Notes under the pieces: model-generated
Told to the model about the DNA's origin: nothing
Databases searched by the model: none
The model's input: the letters and a program-made list of their open reading frames with translations, nothing else
Position numbers and translations under genes: made by a program
In this document: in pieces, positions 27,604-35,287 of the stretch
Layout: every line of letters starts with the position of its first letter
How positions within the stretch are numbered: the first letter of the stretch is position 1
Source: Eubacteriales bacterium
GTDB lineage: Bacteria; Bacillota; Clostridia; Lachnospirales; Lachnospiraceae
Direction of reading: 5' to 3'
Assembly (NCBI GenBank): GCA_030525875.1
Contig: JAUNDV010000018.1
Span: 1-45,707, forward strand
Length of the DNA: 45,707 nt

Positions 27604-27617
27604 ATTTTAAGGTTGAT

Positions 27618-28235
27618 ATGAAAGAAAATAATAAAATAGGATTTTCGACAATGGATGATAGCATAAGAATAGATACTATTAATAAAGATGAGTACCATGA
27701 ATATCAAAAAATTATATTTGATAGTGTGTCGCCTATGATGCAGAAATTAATTAAGAAAAATCCTGGTTTTGAAAGAGAGCTTTTTGATGACTTGTTAAAA
27801 GAAGAATCATTTTATTGTACGATAAGAGAGAGAAAGACTCTTAAATTTTGCGGATATTGTGGTATTAAAGACACAAGGAAATCCAAGCCGGAACTTGCTA
27901 TAGAATTATTAAAAGAGGTACAACATAAAGGTATTGGAACACAGGCTATGAAATTATTATTACAGGCATATATGCCTCAGGATAATTTTGAATATTATAG
28001 ATATGTGGTTGCTGCTGATAATTATCCTAGTCAACGTTTATGTGAAAAATTAGGCGGAGTGCCAAATGGTATTGTTGCACCTATATTAAAAGATCCTAAA
28101 TTGCAAGAAATATTTGAAGAAAAAAATTTAGATCTTATTGATGAAAAGATGATAACACTAGCAGATGAATTTAAGGTAGAACCTAGAAAATTGCTGAGTC
28201 ATTTTCTGGAATATAAGATTTGCCGAGAAAGCTGA
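27618..28235 (+). CDS. GNAT-family N-acetyltransferase
   Basis: A 205-aa protein with the GNAT acetyl-CoA loop in ELLKEVQHKGIGTQAMKLLL (about residues 93-112) and the late ADNYPSQRLCEKLGG motif B common to RimJ/RimL-type members. The last 50 residues extend past the domain and I do not recognise them. Substrate unknown. It follows nrdG by 14 nt and ends in a terminator, so it is probably the last gene of the nrd transcript, though a functional link is not evident. Confidence 0.75.
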   Translation: MKENNKIGFSTMDDSIRIDTINKDEYHEYQKIIFDSVSPMMQKLIKKNPGFERELFDDLLKEESFYCTIRERKTLKFCGYCGIKDTRKSKPELAIELLKEVQHKGIGTQAMKLLLQAYMPQDNFEYYRYVVAADNYPSQRLCEKLGGVPNGIVAPILKDPKLQEIFEEKNLDLIDEKMITLADEFKVEPRKLLSHFLEYKICRES

Positions 28236-28250
28236 ATTATTATAGTGATT

Positions 28251-28290
28251 GGAATGAATGGTCCTTTTTTGGAATGATTCATTCCTTTTT
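28251..28290 (+). terminator. Intrinsic terminator after the nrdD-nrdG-GNAT unit
   Basis: Nine-bp stem GGAATGAAT/ATTCATTCC followed by TTTTTGTTT. Confidence 0.8.
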
Positions 28291-28580
28291 GTTTATGGAT
28301 ATTTTTATCTGATATGTTAAAGTGAATCAGCTTAGGCGTTAAATTAACATCCCATTGTGTTAAATATTCAAAAAACACCTTTAGTACAACGATTCATCAA
28401 AAAAGTCAAGAAAAGCTTTTCATTTGTAAAAAAAGTCAAGAGTGTTTTATTAGATTTTTGCGAAGAGTGTACGGTATCAGTCTCAAAATTAGTTCTTTCA
28501 AAAAAAGTGTGTAAAATGCGTATAATTCCATTAGCAAATACATATTAAGTATGTAACATATAATCATAAGGAGGACACAA
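28291..28580. other. AT-rich gap without a supported gene, upstream of hicB
   Basis: The GTG-initiated frame at 28357-28548 (63 codons) has no ribosome site and no HicA-like content. Its middle is built from a repeated AAAAAAGTCAAGA motif about 33 nt apart. Three GTTAAA-type motifs (one as GTTAAATTAAC) precede it and could be binding sites for the HicB protein, but this is weak. A decayed toxin gene may once have been here. Confidence 0.3.
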
Positions 28581-29003
28581 ATGAAACAGGCATATCCAGT
28601 ATTTATAGCATTAAGTGGAAAGGATTATCTTGTATATGTTCCAGATATGGATATATATACTGAGGGAGATAGTATACCTGATGCTATGGAAATGGCAAAG
28701 GATGCAATAGGTATAAAAGGAATTGATTTACAAGATGATAAAAAAGAAATTCCAATAGCATCAGACTACGAAACAGCGATAAAAAAAGCAAAAGAAGATA
28801 TAGATGATTTTGATTATACTCAAGGTCTGCTTACAATGGTGCTTGTAGACTTTGCAGAGTATCGCAAAAAAATGGATGACAAAATGGTACGAAAAAATGT
28901 AACATTGCCGAGCTGGTTGAATGTAGAGGCAGATAGATTGAATATAAATGTATCTAAAGTTTTGCAAGAAGCATTAGCCGAAAAGGTTGCACAAATGAGT
29001 TAA
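28581..29003 (+). CDS. HicB-family antitoxin (no HicA neighbour)
   Basis: A 140-aa protein. The N-terminal half has the partial RNase H-like HicB fold (YPVFIALSGKDYLVYVPDMDIYTEGDSI, then AMEMAKDAIG). The C-terminus is a ribbon-helix-helix-type DNA-binding segment (KNVTLPSWLNVEADRLNINVSKVLQEAL). HicB normally neutralises the mRNA-cleaving HicA toxin encoded next to it, but no HicA-like reading frame lies on either side. Upstream is repeat-rich AT DNA and downstream is a truncated transposase beginning directly after the stop codon. AAGGAGGACACAA precedes the ATG, so it is well translated. Confidence 0.82.
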   Translation: MKQAYPVFIALSGKDYLVYVPDMDIYTEGDSIPDAMEMAKDAIGIKGIDLQDDKKEIPIASDYETAIKKAKEDIDDFDYTQGLLTMVLVDFAEYRKKMDDKMVRKNVTLPSWLNVEADRLNINVSKVLQEALAEKVAQMS

Positions 29004-29010
29004 CTGTACT

Positions 29011-30184
29011 TATTATGTCTCAAAAGCTGACAATGGCAGTTTTTCCCATCTTTTAGAAAATCTGATAGGGCTTGAGCGAAATGAGCGTTTTACAGAACCA
29101 GCAGAGGCAGCAATGCTTTGTGAGGCTCTTAAAACCAGTTATGCAGAAGCTGCAAGAGTTCTTCCATCAAAGCAGAATATTTCAAAAACCACTGTGATGA
29201 ATAAGATTCACGCAATAGCTGAGGAAATCCCTGATACTATATATGATGAACCAAAGGCAGTACCTTATCTGTTCATTGAAGCTGATGAAGATCACGTGGC
29301 CGAGCAACATGAAAGAAATGACGAAAAGAATAATTTCAGCTTTATTTCCAAGTTGATCTATATTTATGAATACAAGCAGGATGTTCCAGGGATTAGTGGG
29401 CGTAAAGAACTGGTTAATAAATACTATTTTAGCGGATTATATCCAGGAGAAGCGGGTAACCGGAAACTCTGGGCAAAGGTAAGTGCTTTTATTGATAATA
29501 ATTATGATGAGAGGGTTCTTCGCAGAATCTTTGTCAGCGGAGATGGTGCTGCATGGATTAAGTATGGAGCTAACTATCTTGACAAGGCAGTATTCTGTGC
29601 AGATAAATATCATCTGATGAAGTATGTTAACACCGCAGCAGCTCAAATGCTGGATGAGAAGGATAACATTAAAAATGAACTTTGGCACCTGCTTTATTCC
29701 AATAAATACAATGCCCGTAAAAACTTTGAAGCATATACAAATGATATGATGCTTTCAGCAAAGTCACCGGATAAGGTTGATGAGCTAAGAAAGTATGTAC
29801 TCGGTAACTGGAGTGCAGTGCGTAGAACACTTAGAAACAAGCTGGTCAATGGTTGTAGTGCAGAAAGTCATGTAAGCCATGTGCTGTCAGACCGCCTCAG
29901 TTCCCATCCAATGGGCTGTAGTCAGACAGGATGAGCAAGCTTCGCTGTTATGACTGCAACCATGGAAGAGCAGATATCATATAGTTAGTTAAATACAGTC
30001 GTACACAGAGGATACTTGTGGCAACTGGAACCTACGATATGACACCAAAGAATCTAAGCTTAAGACAGATCGTTGCAGAGCATTATGATCAGGGGCGTAG
30101 CTATATTGATCGAATGCAGGCAAATATCCCATATGGTACAGTAAGAAAGACCTTATCAATTACAGAACACTTGCATGATATTTG
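29011..30184 (+). pseudogene. Degenerate ISLre2-family transposase
   Basis: Reading frame 29011-29934 matches an ISLre2 (UPF0236) transposase lacking roughly the first 90 residues: SHLLENLIGLERNERFTEPA, then LFIEADEDHVAEQH, VSGDGAAWIKYG and FCADKYHLMKYV. A frameshift at about 29932 moves the C-terminal part into another frame (MSKLRCYDCNHGRADII, stop, LVKYSRTQRI...). A TAG also interrupts it before the natural stop at 30184. The left end abuts hicB. It cannot encode an active transposase and marks past insertion beside the defence genes. Confidence 0.85.
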
Positions 30185-30312
30185 ATTGTTTTGACAATGA
30201 GTGGGTATTACGTGTACAATGTTGGCAATAAATTGATTCATTGTGTTTCTTAGATTATATCTTAGGAATCTCTTTGTTTATTTTTAACCAACAATAAGTT
30301 TACTCTACTATA

Positions 30313-30356
30313 AAAAATGTCCCAATATTGACAAAAATGTCCCAATATGATATAAA
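30313..30356 (+). promoter_or_regulatory. ietAS promoter embedded in a 16-bp direct repeat
   Basis: AAAAATGTCCCAATAT occurs twice, at 30313-30328 and 30333-30348, exactly 20 bp apart. A TTGACA -35 box (30328-30333) sits between the copies. After a perfect 17-nt spacer, made largely of the second copy, comes TATAAA (30351-30356). Initiation near 30363 would leave the ATG at 30368 almost leaderless and favours the GTG at 30389. The repeats look like operator half-sites able to block the promoter. Confidence 0.75.
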
Positions 30357-30388
30357 GAATATAGCAAATGAAAAAGGAAGTGCGTGTC

Positions 30389-31438
30389 GTGAAAAAGAAA
30401 AATGTTATAAGTCTAATTAAGTATTATACAGAAAAAAATGATGCGGGCTTTCGTAATGAAGCTTGTGAAATAGCGAAGGGATTTGATGCATCGGGAGATT
30501 ATCAACTTGCTGAGTATATCATGTCCTTATTATCTAATGTGAATACGTTTGTGCCACAGGTATCAGAAAATGTTTCTCCTTTTTTTGAAAAAATTGAAGC
30601 TAATACTGATATGCTACTGCTTCCTGATGAAATTACAAATGATTTAATAGGGGTAGTAAATGCGATTGAACATCACATCGGAATCAATAAGTTTCTTTTT
30701 CAGGGAGCTCCAGGAACTGGCAAAACGGAAGCGGTAAAACAATTGGCACGTATTTTAAACAGAGATATTTTTATGGTGGATTTTTCTGCTGTAATAGATA
30801 GCAAACTTGGGCAGACGCAGAAGAATTTGTCGATGTTATTTAAAGAAATAAATCAATTTGTTCAGCCTCACAAAGCGATAGTGATGTTTGATGAAATTGA
30901 TGCACTGGCATTGGATCGTACGAATCAAAATGATTTAAGAGAGATGGGGCGAGCAACATCAGCACTGTTAAAAGAGTTTGATAGAATGAATGAAAATGTT
31001 GTTTTGGTTGCAACGACAAATCTTTATCAACATTTTGATAAAGCGTTGATAAGAAGATTTGATTCTGTTATTGATTTTAATCGTTATTCACAGGAAGATC
31101 TTCTTTATATTGCTGAAAAAATGCTGGATAGATATCTTGATAAGCTGAAGCTTGCAAATAGGGATATTCGGTTGTTCAGAAAAATTATGAAATTGATGCC
31201 ACAACTACCATATCCGGGTGAGCTTAAGAACTTGGTAAAGACATCGGTTGCCTTTAGTAATCCGAATGATGGTATGGATTATTTTAGAAGATTATACTAT
31301 GCAGTATGCAATGAAAAACCAGAAGATTTGAAAAAATTGCAGAGCCAAAAATTTACAGTGAGAGAAATGGAAATATTAGTTGGGCGTTCTAAAAGTAGTG
31401 TGGCTCGTGATTTGAAAGAAGGTGTAAGTGATGAATAA
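30389..31438 (+). CDS. ietA: AAA+ ATPase of an IetAS-type anti-phage pair (IetA-like)
   Basis: From GTG 30389 the protein has 349 aa. The start is supported by AAGGAAGTG 6 nt upstream and by the promoter position; an in-frame ATG at 30368 has no ribosome site. AAA+ motifs are Walker A GAPGTGKT (about 106-113), Walker B IVMFDEID (Asp 168), sensor VATTN, the arginine-finger region ALIRRFDSVI, and a C-terminal lid. The last 30 residues (REMEILVGRSKSSVARDLKEG) look like a helix-turn-helix. In the published IetAS systems an ATPase of this size pairs with a subtilisin-like protease. Here the pair overlaps by 8 nt, implying coupled translation. Confidence 0.8.
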   Translation: MKKKNVISLIKYYTEKNDAGFRNEACEIAKGFDASGDYQLAEYIMSLLSNVNTFVPQVSENVSPFFEKIEANTDMLLLPDEITNDLIGVVNAIEHHIGINKFLFQGAPGTGKTEAVKQLARILNRDIFMVDFSAVIDSKLGQTQKNLSMLFKEINQFVQPHKAIVMFDEIDALALDRTNQNDLREMGRATSALLKEFDRMNENVVLVATTNLYQHFDKALIRRFDSVIDFNRYSQEDLLYIAEKMLDRYLDKLKLANRDIRLFRKIMKLMPQLPYPGELKNLVKTSVAFSNPNDGMDYFRRLYYAVCNEKPEDLKKLQSQKFTVREMEILVGRSKSSVARDLKEGVSDE

Positions 31439-33701
31439 TATTTTACAGCTTAAAGGAAGATTTGAGCAAAGACCCAATGGTTCTAAACCAGGTTCGCCTA
31501 AACTTCCAAAGGGAAAAACTGTTTCATCGTCACATCTTTATGAATTGGCAAAACAGTTGGAAAGAATCCTTGTTTATTGGAAGAAAAATACAGATATTGA
31601 TGGTGCTTTAGTAAGTGTACATTATAAGCATATAGTTGCAAAAAGTAATCGTTTGAAAATTCTTCTGGCGGAAAATGGGAAAACGCCAACTGATTCTATC
31701 AGAGGTGTTAAATTTGTTTGGGAGCCAGATGATGCTGGTAAAGAAGTACAAAAACATGTCTTTACTCACTTTGTTTCATTGAAAGCAATAGAGAAAGCAA
31801 CCGAAGTTTTAGAACAAACAGGATCAATTATTGAAAAGTATTATAGTGGTTCCATTAATAGTGACATCATAGAAGATTTAGGAGAAAAGGCAAAATATAA
31901 TTTTACTGAAGTATCTAAAACCAATTTTTTAAGAACTGTGGTTGATGGATTTTATGTTGAAAAATTTGATATTGATAGGGCAACTGAGGAAATAACAGAA
32001 GAAGCAATCATTACTATTTATCAAACAGGGGTTGATACGAAGCGACTTCTTGCAAAGTTTGGAATTAATATAGTTGATGAGCGTATCATTGATGAGACTA
32101 CATTAAGATTGAATCCGGACGAAGTCAAATTGTTATATAATAATGCCTCGTATCTGATAGCTATGGGGGTGACAGATTTTTCTGAGATTTCAAGAGAGGA
32201 TATGTTGGATGCCTATGAGGATGTGGAAGATGATTTTGGGACAATGATTCCGCATCCAGCAAATGAACCAGTAATAGGCGTTATAGATACTCAATTTAAT
32301 CAAAAAGTATATTTTCATGAATGGGTTGAATATACGAATTTACTGGATCCTAATATTCCGTTGATAAAGAAAGATTACGAACATGGAACCGGCGTAAGTT
32401 ATATTATAGTAGATGGTCCACATGGAAACCCAGAGCTTGAAGATGGCTGTGGAAGGTTCCGAGTAAGACATTTTGGAGTGGCAACACATAATGGATTCAG
32501 TTCTTTTACAGTTTTAAAGATGATTAGAAATATTGTTGCAGCCAATAGAGATATTAAAGTTTGGAATTTGTCATTGGGTTCTAAACTTGAAATTAAACCG
32601 AACTTTATTTCACCGGAAGCTGCTGAGTTGGATCGTATACAAAGTGAATATGATGTTATTTTTGTGGTAGCAGGAACAAATGTCCCAGAAGGAGTTACAA
32701 AAAAGGATATGCGAATTGGTTCCCCAGCAGATTCACTTAATTCTATGGTAGTCAATGCAGTAGACTTCAAAGGGAACTCTGCTCCATACACCAGAGTCGG
32801 GCCAGTTTTATCATTTTTCCATAAACCAGATATTAGTTATTATGGTGGCGATGGAACAGTATACACTGATAAAATGGTTGTGTGTAGGGATAATATGGGG
32901 GCGGCATATGTAACTGGAACTTCATTTGCAGCTCCATGGATTTCACGTAAATTAGCATATTTAATTCATATTATGGGACTTAGTCGAGAGGTGGCTAAAG
33001 CACTATTGATTGATGCTGCAGCAGGATGGAATCGAAAAGATGATATTTCTCATAGAATAGGATATGGTATCGTACCCAAGCACATTAATGACATTATAAA
33101 AACATCTAATGATGAAATACGTTTTATTATGACAGGTGCATCGGAGGAATATGAAACCTATACATATAATTTGCCTGTACCTATTGTAGATAATGCACAT
33201 CCATTTTATGCAAGAGCAACATTGGCATATTTTCCGCATTGTGATCGAAAGCAGGGTGTTGATTATACAAGTACGGAAATGGATATTCATTTTGGCAGAG
33301 TTGTTGCAAAAAGAGGATCAACAACAATTAAAGCTATTGATGATAACCAGCAATCTGAAGATAAATTAATCACATTATACGAAGAAGATGCAAGAAAAAT
33401 GTATCGTAAATGGGATAATGTTAAGCATATTAGTGAGGAAATAAAAGATAAAAGAATTCCTCGAAAAGCTTATGATTCTGGTTTATGGGGACTTAAAATT
33501 AATACGAAAGAACGTTTACAGAAAAGAAAAGATCCCCTTCAATTTGGGGTGGTTGTAACGCTAAAAGAGATGAATGGTGTAAATCGTATTGATGATTTTG
33601 TGAAAATGTGTCTTGCACGAGGCTGGTTAGTTAATAGACTTGATATTGAAAATCAACTGGATGTATATGCTAAGGCAGAGGAAGAAATTGAATTTGAATA
33701 A
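31431..33701 (+). CDS. ietS: Subtilisin-like (S8) protease of an IetAS-type anti-phage pair (IetS-like)
   Basis: From ATG 31431 (GAAGGTG 6 nt upstream; the GTG at 31428 is redundant) the protein has 756 aa. It lacks a signal peptide, so it should act inside the cell, unusual for S8 enzymes. The catalytic triad is complete: Asp 286 in GVIDTQFN, His 318 in YEHGTGVSYI and Ser 498 in GTSFAAPW, with oxyanion Asn 417 in VVAGTNVPEG. A long N-terminal region (1-280) precedes the protease and a beta-rich extension (about 560-700) follows. Its activity is expected to be switched on by infection through the neighbouring ATPase; the trigger and substrate are unknown. Confidence 0.82.
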   Translation: MNNILQLKGRFEQRPNGSKPGSPKLPKGKTVSSSHLYELAKQLERILVYWKKNTDIDGALVSVHYKHIVAKSNRLKILLAENGKTPTDSIRGVKFVWEPDDAGKEVQKHVFTHFVSLKAIEKATEVLEQTGSIIEKYYSGSINSDIIEDLGEKAKYNFTEVSKTNFLRTVVDGFYVEKFDIDRATEEITEEAIITIYQTGVDTKRLLAKFGINIVDERIIDETTLRLNPDEVKLLYNNASYLIAMGVTDFSEISREDMLDAYEDVEDDFGTMIPHPANEPVIGVIDTQFNQKVYFHEWVEYTNLLDPNIPLIKKDYEHGTGVSYIIVDGPHGNPELEDGCGRFRVRHFGVATHNGFSSFTVLKMIRNIVAANRDIKVWNLSLGSKLEIKPNFISPEAAELDRIQSEYDVIFVVAGTNVPEGVTKKDMRIGSPADSLNSMVVNAVDFKGNSAPYTRVGPVLSFFHKPDISYYGGDGTVYTDKMVVCRDNMGAAYVTGTSFAAPWISRKLAYLIHIMGLSREVAKALLIDAAAGWNRKDDISHRIGYGIVPKHINDIIKTSNDEIRFIMTGASEEYETYTYNLPVPIVDNAHPFYARATLAYFPHCDRKQGVDYTSTEMDIHFGRVVAKRGSTTIKAIDDNQQSEDKLITLYEEDARKMYRKWDNVKHISEEIKDKRIPRKAYDSGLWGLKINTKERLQKRKDPLQFGVVVTLKEMNGVNRIDDFVKMCLARGWLVNRLDIENQLDVYAKAEEEIEFE

Positions 33702-33734
33702 AAGAGTCTATAAAAATTCTGTAAATAAGGATTT

Positions 33735-33779
33735 TAAAGGTCTTCTATGATAAAATAATCAATCATAGGAGGCCTTTTA
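33735..33779 (+). terminator. Hairpin after ietS
   Basis: AAAGGTCTTCTATGAT pairs with ATCATAGGAGGCCTTT across a short AT loop, with TTATT following. It may end ietAS transcription. It is also the immediate leader of the IS256 remnant, so it could be the old IS end. Confidence 0.65.
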
Positions 33780-33781
33780 TT

Positions 33782-34037
33782 ATGGCAAGAGAAAAGAAAC
33801 CGGTACACAAAGTACAAATGACAGAAGGAAAACGAAACATCATCTAAATGCGCCTGCAGGAGTATGATATTGAGTCTGCCCAGGACATTCAGGACGCTCT
33901 CAAAGATTTGTTAGGTGGAACCATCAAGGAAATGATGGAAGCTGAAATGGAGGAACACTTAGGCTACTCCAAATCAAAACGTTCTGACAGCGATGACTAT
34001 CGTAATTGCCATAAGCCTAAGAAGGTCAACAGCAGAA
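33782..34037 (+). pseudogene. IS256-family transposase, 5' remnant
   Basis: The ATG at 33782 opens MAREKKPVHKVQMTEGKRNI. A TAA at 33845-33847 interrupts the frame, which then continues QEYDIESAQDIQDALKDLLG, GTIKEMMEAEMEEHLGYSKS. This is the characteristic N-terminus of IS256-type transposases. Homology stops near 34037, leaving only about 85 of roughly 400 codons; the catalytic DDE region is absent. Confidence 0.8.
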
Positions 34038-34062
34038 GTATTTTTAATTTGCGGTTCGAAAG

Positions 34063-34317
34063 TACAATAACATTTACCGCATCCAGATTCCGAAGATTAC
34101 ACCGCATATTTGCAGACATACCTACTGCAGTAAGAGGACAAAATCCAGCATGAATCCGAAAACTTTGCAGTATCTGATGGGGCACAGTGAGATCGGAGAG
34201 ATCTTAAATGTATATACGCATCTGGGTGCCGAAGATGCCAAAAAAGAGCTGGAAAGGTTGTATTTGGCAGGGATGGCAATGAATAAAATTCCACAGAAGG
34301 TTGTTAATCTGCAATAA
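34063..34317 (+). pseudogene. Tyrosine recombinase/integrase, 3' remnant
   Basis: Immediately after the IS256 fragment, a different frame (84 codons to TAA at 34315-34317) reads YNNIYRIQIPKITPHICRHT, then NPKTLQYLMGHSEIGEILNV and YTHLGAEDAKKELERL. This is the C-terminal catalytic end of a Tn916/phage-type integrase, with the H-x-x-R motif, the GHS histidine and the nucleophilic tyrosine. The first two thirds are gone, so it is nonfunctional. It suggests the defence genes once rode on an integrative element. Confidence 0.8.
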
Positions 34318-34333
34318 CATAACAAAACACCAT

Positions 34334-34357
34334 GGCATAAAATGTTGAATTTATGCC
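34334..34357. other. Hairpin in the integrase remnant-phosphatase gap
   Basis: Perfect 8-bp stem GGCATAAA/TTTATGCC with an 8-nt loop. No T-run follows, so it is not a typical terminator. Its position just after the integrase remnant could mark an old element end. Confidence 0.35.
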
Positions 34358-34486
34358 CATTCTTATGTCAGGTCATGGCATGAATATAAGAAAGTTTAAG
34401 AAGAAATAAAAATAAGACCAAAATGGGATAGATCATGAAACCCAGTAAAATCAATGGTTTGAGAAGATTTAAGGAGATATAAGAAT

Positions 34487-34951
34487 ATGATAAAAATACT
34501 TTTCATCTGCCACGGCAATATTTGCAGATCGACAATGGCTCAGTTTGTTATGCAGGATCTTGTAAATAAGGCTGGACTGAATAAACAATTTTATATTGAT
34601 TCTATGGCAACAAGTAAGGAAGAAATAGGTAATGGACCACATAGAGGAACTGTTCAGAAGCTTAAACAGGTAGGAGTACCTGTGCTTCAACATTATGCTA
34701 AGCAGATTAACGCAGGTGATTACAATAAGTTTGATTATATAATAGGTATGGATAGCTTTAATATTCGTAATTTAAATAGAATATTAAATGGAGATCCTAA
34801 GGATAAAGTTTACAAGCTTCTTAGTTTTGCTAAATCAGAAAGAGATATAGCTGATCCATGGTATACAGGGAATTTTGATGATACTTATAATGATGTAAAA
34901 GAGGGGTGTATTGCTTTACTTGATTATTTAAGACAGGAATATAATATTTGA
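34487..34951 (+). CDS. Low molecular weight protein-tyrosine phosphatase family protein
   Basis: A 154-aa single-domain enzyme. The phosphate-binding loop C-x5-R-S is CHGNICRS (residues 8-15) and the general acid is in DPWYTGNFDDTY near residue 125. Together these define the LMW-PTP family, which in bacteria often dephosphorylates tyrosine kinases involved in capsule control or metabolic proteins. No kinase gene is adjacent. AAGGAGATATAAGAAT precedes the ATG. The preceding 150 nt hold a hairpin at 34334 and no gene. Confidence 0.92.
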   Translation: MIKILFICHGNICRSTMAQFVMQDLVNKAGLNKQFYIDSMATSKEEIGNGPHRGTVQKLKQVGVPVLQHYAKQINAGDYNKFDYIIGMDSFNIRNLNRILNGDPKDKVYKLLSFAKSERDIADPWYTGNFDDTYNDVKEGCIALLDYLRQEYNI

Positions 34952-35071
34952 AAGAACTGAAAATGCATGGTGGATAGACAAATAAGGTAAATAAAAATTA
35001 CTGTTTGAATATGCTCTACTTAATCGTAGTATATTGCTGATATTTGAAACTGTTAATATAAATAAAGAAAT

Positions 35072-35090
35072 TTGTAAATCTGATTTACAA
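35072..35090. promoter_or_regulatory. 19-bp palindrome, candidate operator upstream of the permease operon
   Basis: TTGTAAATC-T-GATTTACAA is a perfect inverted repeat with a single central base, about 200 bp before the permease start. The symmetry fits a dimeric repressor of MarR- or Fur-like size; no specific family consensus matches well. The rest of the 336-nt gap (34952-35287) is AT-rich and contains no gene I can support. Confidence 0.4.
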
Positions 35091-35287
35091 TTACCCTAAT
35101 CAAACCCGTCTTTTGTGCATAGTAATAAATTTTGTAGAAAATATATATTATAATTAGATGTTATAGTAGTTATATTTACCAATAATAATACAATTAGTCT
35201 GATGGCATATATTTTTTATAAATTTTATGGTATACTTATTCAGTTTGTTTTTACAAACAAATAAAAAAGACAAAGGAAAGTATCAAA

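Noticed and set aside
28357-28548. 63-codon GTG-started frame upstream of hicB, possible HicA toxin
   Set aside because: No ribosome site, no HicA-like motif (no GSHH-type region), and the middle is a short repeated motif; more likely noncoding.
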